Assembly (NCBI GenBank): GCA_017590115.1
Contig: JAGGNK010013558.1
Location: forward strand, 17,936,574-18,000,573
Source: Montifringilla adamsi
Lineage: Eukaryota; Chordata; Aves; Passeriformes; Passeridae
Direction of reading: 5' to 3'
Length of the DNA: 64,000 nt
Positions 56,701 through 64,000 of this stretch are shown piece by piece. Each line of letters begins with the position of its first letter. Position 1 is the first letter of the stretch. The notes under the pieces are model-generated. The model searched no databases. It was not told where the DNA came from and saw only the letters and a program-made list of their open reading frames with translations. The position numbers and the translations under genes are program-made.

Positions 56701-59700
56701 AAAAGGCAGCATACCCAATGCTAAACCTTGGGAAAAGTTGAAGAGGAATGAAACAGTGTCCCCACTCCAAGTCTGAATCCAGCAGCCAAACTTCCCAGCT
56801 AATACACCCTGTTCTCTCTACCAGACAATTCTTTAGCCTTTGTAACTCAAAATTTTACACACAAAATGCAGTGTATAGCTGTGGATCAAGCAGACAGAGC
56901 CCACCCTGCTTCTCCCTCATTTTAAAGACCGCCAGAAACTTGGGCTATACTTCACAATTTCAAAATAAACATACCACCTGTAATCTTATTTCCTTTTTTT
57001 TTTTTCACATTGCAAGACATGCACACTTCCAGCTTTAATGGTGCACCCAAAGACTCATTCACCTCCAGTGAGAGTCAGGGGCACCTCCATTGAATTTCAT
57101 GGCCTGGTTCACTGTCCATCTTGCTTCCCAGCATGTCAGGTGTGTTGCATGTCACCAAGGACAGCAGGAAAGCTCAGCAGCAAAGGAAAGAGGAAGAGTA
57201 TGTTACAGAGAAAGGACAGAAGCCCTTTGACTCTGCCCCCGCTTGGGTGTACAAGGCTTGTGCTTGGAGTGCCAGCTCGGCCCCAGAGCCCCAACTCGCC
57301 CACCCTGGCTCTCTGCAAAGGAGGCAGGAGTGGCAGCAGCTGCTGTAATTTATTAGTTGTGTCTGTTCACGCTCACCAGCCCTCCCCAGGACGCACGGCT
57401 CCAATCGCAGCCAGACGGAAACGGCGAGTGTGACTCCAGGCAGCGGGAAAAACACTTCTCCATCACGTGTGCTCTCCCCTTCACAGGCTCCACTTCCAGT
57501 TGTCTTGCCTGTCATTAAAAGGAACTTACAACCTGCTGCTGAACGATGTACTGTAATCAATACAGCCACAAGATCCCCTGGAAAGGACGTGGGAGCCCTG
57601 CTCAGCAGCGGTATTTATGAGCGCAGGATCCCACAGATCAGAGCAGTCCCAACTCTCCTGAGTATTTCCACTATTTACACTGAGATCAGAAAATTAAAAT
57701 GATATTTTATGCTTAATGGTTTGAACAAGACCTGTGAAGTCCTTCTCTCGGTCCCATTTACAACACAAACACCAATGACAGAGCAGCAGATGGTCAGAAA
57801 CACTCCCCTAGAATATTCAGGCGATTCAACTTGAATCTGTGCCCAAATCATTTAACTTTAATGGATTCTTTCATTAACAACCAAAGAAAGGGAATATGGT
57901 TGCCAGGACATTAAAATCACTTTTTCAATTATACTGTTATAAAATCGAACAAATTAGCTGTAATTCTTAGCTGAAGCTTAAATGGAAGCATGACTTTATG
58001 AAAGAAATTAAAATTGATTTGGATTAGTGGGCATCAAGGGCTTTTTAAAAATTAACAAGATTCTTATGACTTCATAGCATGGATGGATTAGCTGGAGGTT
58101 TTGCTGCCCTGTGCTTGCTACCTGCCAAAGCATGGCAGCTGGCTTCACAGCATTTGCTACAGCAGGGTTTAATTAGACTGAGGGGAGAGAACACAAGGAT
58201 CGAAGCCGGAAACAAAGTTCTAGAGAAGCAGGGTGGTGTCTGAATTCACCTTTTGGACCCAGCCCAGCAGAGTCTTGCTAGAACTCAGGGAAATCATAAC
58301 CTCTAAGCTTTAGCAGGACAAGGTCTATAGGCTGTAAGTGTTTAGCTTGGGATGGGCTTGCAAAACTGTACTGGATGCTTTACAAACACACACCAAAAAA
58401 AAATCAAGCCCAAGATGTCTGCTGTAAAGAACACTTTAAAGAACTTTAATGCAGGCTACTGAAAAAAAAAAAAAAAAAAAAAAAAGAAAGATCCAACATA
58501 CCACAAAAACCCAGAGCAGGTAAGGATTAACAATGGGACCAGCAGAAAGAGCAATTCAAAAAGGAAACAGGAACTGTAACACTGGGCACCAGGATGCAAG
58601 CTACCTACAACACAGAGCAATGGGGTCACACTAGGAAGAAAAATGCCCTTTATATTGTATAGTATGAACTTAATGAAAGAGATCTTCACTGAAGACAACT
58701 TGCACTGATCTTAAAGACCAGGAACCCTAAGAGGTACTTTAGAGAGCTATCCCCCCGCCAGGGAAGGGAGTGATTTGGAACTGTTGCCCAGAAAAAAGAG
58801 ACTGAAACCAAGCTGGAGACTTTTATACCTGCACTGGACAAAACCTTTTAACATTTATTTATTTAAAAAAAAAAAAAAAAAAGAGAAAAGAAAAAAGAAA
58901 AAAGGCACTAGTGGGAACAATCCTGTTTTCACCCCTGCGAGCTGGACGGGATGTTCCAGTGCTCAGGCTCCACCCTGAACAGCTCCAGGATGATGCACTG
59001 CTGAGAGCACCTGCCAGCTGGCACAACTGCCTCTCTGTAAGGTAAATGCAGCAGAACATTTCAAAACCATTTTCATGAAATCTTGCAACACAAAGCACTT
59101 TAGATGACTCCCCTTTACGAGTCAGCATTTCATATTTAGTTATTTCTGCTCTTTATTGCAACACAGCGGGTGGCAATTTGCATCAGTAAAAGCTGGCTGG
59201 AAAAGTTAATCTTTCTTTGGACAATCCTGAATATTACTGCTTTGCCATAGTCCTGCTGGTTTGTCACCCTGTATCTGGCTTTCAGATATGCCCAGAGTAA
59301 TGTTCTCCAATAAATCAAGAAGAGCTTTACCCTTTGAACCAAGCTTTGAATTGTAACCGCTGTGGGTCTCCACGTGCTTGTTAGCAGGTCTTGTATTTAA
59401 GAAAACAGAAGAACACATTTTAATCCAGAACCTTTCAAGATCCATGTGTCTTTGAGTTCTTTTAATGATTTAAAAATCAGGCCACCCACTGGTTTTCTGT
59501 TAGAACTAATGGCAAGATTTGGCCTAGTAGGGTGGCAACTATGCACACATAACACACACCACCAAGACCTTTATCTCATCCAGGGCAGCGATCTGAAAAG
59601 CCTGGAGTTTGTAAGAAAGGAGACCCCTGGATGAGACTGTCACTGACAGTGGTCTCTTTGCAGGGCAAAGCAAAATGGGCTTCTGCAAACCAATGTTTTA

Positions 59701-62700
59701 GGCTGAAGGTGACTTTTACTTTTGCACCACTGCAACGGCACAAGAGCAGGCACATCAAATTCGGGTGCTTCTGCTGAACGGGGGTAGGGAAATGCCAGGG
59801 TAGGGAATGGTAACGTCCAGCCAAGAGCATAGGAGCTTCCCAACCCAAACTGTCTGACCCCACCAAGCAGCACAGACAGCAACTGTACCTGTAAATCTGG
59901 CCTCCAGGTTCACATTACAGCCACGCAGGAGCAGGTAGAGGAACTGCCACTTCTCACCACACGGTAGGTATCAGCATCTCTGTCCATGAACTGTGGGTTA
60001 GAAGTACCTACAGGGACTTCTGAATATCCATTTTGACTTGTCTACCAGAAGAAGCTTATTATTATCATAATTATTAGTAACAATTATACAACTATTATAT
60101 ATGTTAATATATGTCAACAGAATAAGAATATTAATATATTCTCTACAGGGTATTTCACAGAATTAATGAGATCTCATAATGAGCCTAACCTCTCTGACAC
60201 CTTGCTGATACTTATTTCTAAGAAAGCTACTAAATTCAGTGTGCATCTGCTCCAGCATTGAACTGGCTTGCAACTCAACTCGATATCTGTAGCTGAAAAG
60301 GACATGAATGCTGATAAAGGGAGGTTTTTGCCTTGCTGGGGGCAGTGATGGAAGAGGCAGATGTACATTTACTCCTGTTGCCTTTGTTATCAATCTGGTT
60401 CCCTCTACTACAGGGAGCTCTGAGCAGCCAAGTCTTAAATCACCCCAGCTCCTGCTGCAGTGAATGGCAGCAAGTCTCCCCAAGAGCTCTCTGCCATTGA
60501 CACATCAATTCAAGCACATCACGGGGCTGTCTCTATCTCCAGTCCCAATTCCTCCCCAAGACCTTCAAAGTCAGCTCCAGCAAGGCTGAGGCTGCTGCTC
60601 ACAACACTATTTTCCTTAGCTGGCACGGAGGGCTTCCCACCCTCTGACACCTTCCCAGCATGCTCAGGTGCCATGGAAAGGGAAGTAAGCACTCTGCCAT
60701 GCACTGGGAAAGAAACCACAGGGCAGTCCTACAGTCAGTGAAACGTGCCCTCAGCATCCTCAGAGGCAGGTACAGTGGTACACCCAGGGGCACACAAGGC
60801 ACCCCTTGTGTTCATTTGCATCCTACCACCTGTATAAGCTGAGATTCAGGAACAACAGGTAACTCATTTCAGCAGCAGATCCTAAAAGCCCTAATTCTCT
60901 GGTAGTGAATTCAGCAGCAAAATTCCCACAGAGGAGGATTTAGCCCTCCAGAAGTCCAAAACAAAAGCAGCATCTGTGACTCACCCATGAGACCCACAGC
61001 AACAACAGTGTAAAAATTACATTCACATGGACTTGATGCTACTCATGGAAAACAACTCTGAAGCCTTTCTGCTGGCAGACCCCACCTCTGACCACTCTTC
61101 TTCCCCTCTTTTGTTCTTTAAAGGACATTTGCATGGAAACAAGAGCCCCGTTTCTCAGCTGCTCATCTTGTCCTGCTGTCTGCTCTTCCCTTACAGAGGA
61201 CAGACTTTTCAGAGAGGCTGTTTTCAGGCAAATAGCCTGGAATGGCAGAAGAACAGAGCACATGAGCACCTCCCAGAGCCAGAGTGCCAGTACCAAGCCA
61301 GGGATACCCCTGTGCACAGGCAGCCTCTCACCCTTTTGGTGATGAAAGCTGTTGGGTACACGGCAAGAGTTCACTGGGAGATTTTCAGAGCACCTTCCAT
61401 GGAAAACAAGTCTCTTACTTCAAGACCATGCTGAGAAGGTCCAGTTGTGTGGGATGCAACATCAGTCATCAGCCAGGAAAAGCCCTGCTAGCCCAAGGTA
61501 GCCCCAAACTCAGCATTGACATGTGGCACCATCAAAACTCAGGCTCCTCCAAAAAAACAACCTAACAGTTATGGCAGGTTCAGATTCTGCACTTGCCCCT
61601 GAATCTTCCTGTAATTTTTGCTCTTTTGTAAGCATATTATTGTTGTTCCAGTGAGGTTGCCTGTGTGGAAAGTCTAACCAAAGGGAGGGGGGGAAGCTGA
61701 CAGTGACCTGCTCCGTTTCTCTAACTCGGAGTGTGAGCCAGACAGCACTGTCAAAGGGCAAAGAATACACTCTGGAAACAAAACCTCTTTGTTCCTCTAA
61801 TTTTGTTCCAGTTAAGTCAGTTCAGCTGTTCCATATAACCAGTCAAAAACATTCAGCATTTCCCAAAGTATTTTAAGACTTCAAAGTTGTAGGTTTTATT
61901 TTGACAGTTTTAAAGCGCATAGCTTTTTTTTTCTTTACAGATTTTTTTTGCATTAAAAACAAGACTGTTTAATAAATTAAGCTTTACAACAACCACTGCC
62001 GCTCTGCTTTTATCATGGCTTCAATTAAAATATTGTTTCTTGAAGACAGCTAACGGCTTCTTAGAAAAAAAATGAGGGTGTTTCACTGAGAATATTTTCA
62101 ATAGACTCAATTTGTTAAAACTTGTGATTAAAACCGAACTCCAAGTAGGGCAGGCTCAAAACCAGGGGGGTTTAAAGCTGTCCAAGCTGCTGATATGAAC
62201 TCAAAACTTCAAAACCTTAAATGAGCATACCTAAAAAGTAAATTCTTCAACACCCAACAATGGAATATTTAGGAAAAAGTGACCTCTCCACCATTCACTG
62301 ATGAGGAAAATGTAGGAAAAACACTGTTTAGAGCAGTGCCTGGCAGCTCAACAGAGATGGGAGTTCATCAGGAGCAGGCTGTTCCAGAACAAAACCTTTC
62401 TACATAACCCAGGCAACAGATCTGACCTTTACATCTACAAAAAACAGCCCACCACTGAACTCATTACTGGGAGAGATCTGTCCCTCAAACCAATTTTTTT
62501 TTTCACAGTCTCAGGGGCAAACCCGTTCTGACACTGATTGCCTCCTGTCAGGACAGGGCTAGAACAGCTCAGGGACAAGATCTGTACTGAAACCAAACCT
62601 GTCTGAACTCTCCCCGCGTAACCTGAGCTTCACACACCCGCGCTGACATTGTCACCACAGTGAACGGGAGCCAGGCAAGCAAACGAAGGACTCGTGTCTT

Positions 62701-63918
62701 CAAAAGCAAACAAAAGAGGGTTATAAAAACTAATTAGCTGTTTGTACTCGCTGCTGCTCTTCTCTGCAAAGCTGTAACCACAGTGAGTACATCTCTGAGA
62801 GCTTCTCAACAGCAGCTCTGGGATGGCCCGGGCTGGGCCAGCTTCACGGTGCCAGCAGCAAAGGCCCTAATCCCACAGTTTTGAGGTCAAAGCTCCACTC
62901 ACACAGTTCACAGTACAGCCCACAACCAGCTGTGTCAGCACAACTGAGAAAGCAGGATCAAGCAGCCGTGGGGACGAAGCTTTTAAGCCTGCGATGCTGC
63001 CAAATGCTTCCTATCACAGCCCTGCCTATTTGCATTTCTGCCTTGGGCCCCATCTGTAGCTTCCCATCCATGTAAAAGCTGTCCCCAGGGAGAAGGAAGG
63101 CTACTGTCCATTTGTTCAACACATCTCAAGTGCATCCAGCTTCAAATGAAATAGGTGGTAAAACTCTTTTCCATGCAGTTCTGACTGTCTTGTTGTCTGG
63201 GGGCAGGGAAGACCAGAAATGGAAGTAGCTGGTCCAGGGGCTTTGATCAGTCAGCACCAGTGCAGCTCCCAAGCCCTCCCAGCCTTCCGTGCCAGCGCCA
63301 CATCCTCGTCATCAGAAACACACACACTTAATTCTTTCCTCATTTCCACTTCAAATAAAAGATCCTACAAAGTAGGCCTCCAAATGCAGTATCAGTTAAA
63401 TCACTATGTAATAGCACACACGAATATCTTTACAATATGGTTGCATCCCGTTATAGAAGTCTTAATGAGCCATATTTTTAGCCCAGGAATAACCTGAAAA
63501 CCAGCACAGACACACTGCAGCACTAAAACTATGTCACTGTAAAGCTATTTCATTACAAGCCATGGCTCTCTTTGCACAGATAATTTCTTCCAAGAGCCCA
63601 AGAAAGCTGTTACAAGGTTTTCCAGCAGGCACATGTGTACAGTAGCCAGAAATAAGCCTAACCTACCAGGCAAAAGTTGAGAATCAGGAGAAAGAAAGGA
63701 ATAAACACAGGAGATGTGTCCCTTTCAACACACATGTCTCAGCAGAGGTCACTGCAATGACTGGGAGCTGGAGGAGGGCCAGGGCACCATGCATGCATCT
63801 GTCAGGGATCCCACCCAGGCTCCAGGCAGGCATCCTCACACACAAGGGAACTGCGAGGCTGGAGAGAGCAGGAGCTCCAGCTGAGACCACCCAGCCTCTC
63901 GTGCCTCGCACTCACTAC
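47727..63918 (-). other. Intron 1 (at least 16 kb)
   Basis: If the candidate exon at 63919-63994 is wrong, this intron runs beyond the window. It contains three A-rich tracts (56681-56704, 58462-58485 and 58865-58903), an AT-rich run at 60057-60145, and two CNE-like stretches (55680-55930 and 57780-58075). No clear CpG island, second gene or known repeat family was recognised. Open frames such as 51625-52056 and 57038-57433 match nothing. Confidence 0.6.
56681..58903. repeat. Cluster of homopolymeric A tracts
   Basis: There are 24 consecutive A at 56681-56704, 24 at 58462-58485, and 18 at 58865-58882 followed by a GAAAAG-type decay to about 58903. A T12 run lies at 56994-57005. They could be tails of old retroposed sequences, but no target-site duplications or body sequence were recognised. 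They are also places where assembly length is unreliable. Confidence 0.75.
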
Positions 63919-63994
63919 CTGCAGTGACAGTGACTGACAGAGCTGCAGCTGGCAGAGCTGCACGAGGGAGCACAGACCATCCTCCAACAGCCAT
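63919..63994 (-). CDS. Candidate IGDCC4 exon 1 (start codon and signal peptide), tentative
   Basis: An ATG at 63994 opens MAVGGWSVLPRAALPAAALS followed by VTVTA, then one base before a GTAGTG donor. The phase (1) is exactly what exon 2 needs, giving Gly at the joint and then RLSEGDSLELSC. The Ala/Leu/Val-rich composition could be a signal peptide. Against it: the donor is weak at +4 and +5, the start context has C at -3, the text is a low-complexity GCAGCTCTG repeat, no CpG island is visible, and human exon 1 does not align beyond being hydrophobic. A one-in-three phase match is weak support. Confidence 0.2.
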
Positions 63995-64000
63995 CTGCAG

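Noticed and set aside
58865..58903. A-rich tract as the tail of an intact retrogene
   Set aside because: No upstream open frame or recognisable transcript body and no flanking target-site duplication were seen.

Overview
The window is vertebrate nuclear DNA carrying one recognisable protein-coding gene on the minus strand. It is IGDCC4 (also called NOPE, neighbour of Punc E11), a DCC-family cell-surface receptor with four immunoglobulin-like domains, five fibronectin type III domains, one membrane span and a cytoplasmic tail. I assembled 17 coding exons (called exons 2 to 18) by eye. Every junction has an AG acceptor and a GT donor. The reading frame stays open through all of them: 3,086 coding bases, about 1,028 residues. 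The identity rests on near-verbatim agreement with the mammalian protein as I know it, for example [37 protein letters not shown] and [15 protein letters not shown].

The organism is probably a bird or another sauropsid. At least two decayed fragments look like 3' ends of CR1 LINEs, no mammalian Alu or L1-type sequence was noticed, and introns are compact with little interspersed repeat. The species cannot be named from this.

Layout from right (5' of the gene) to left (3'). From 64.0 to 47.7 kb lies intron 1, with a weak candidate for the signal-peptide exon at the extreme right edge. Exons 2 to 4 (47.7, 41.1 and 35.9 kb) encode Ig1 and Ig2. A 15.9-kb intron 4 follows, with a local CpG-rich patch near 27.1 kb. 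Exons 5 and 6 (19.9 and 17.3 kb) encode Ig3. Exon 7 (16.5 kb) encodes Ig4 together with the first half of FN3-1. Exons 8 to 16 (15.5 to 5.3 kb) complete the five FN3 domains, each split over two exons. Exon 17 (4.7 kb) holds the transmembrane helix and exon 18 (3.7 kb) the proximal tail. The rest of the tail (roughly 190 residues in the human protein, from memory), the stop codon and the 3' UTR were not found and probably lie left of position 1.

No second gene, tRNA, rRNA, CRISPR array or intact mobile element was found on either strand. The points most worth following are an in-frame signal-peptide-like extension running from intron 14 into exon 15, two CpG-dense patches inside otherwise CpG-poor introns, a tandem NAGNAG acceptor at exon 10, the candidate first exon, and several intronic stretches with the texture of conserved non-coding elements.
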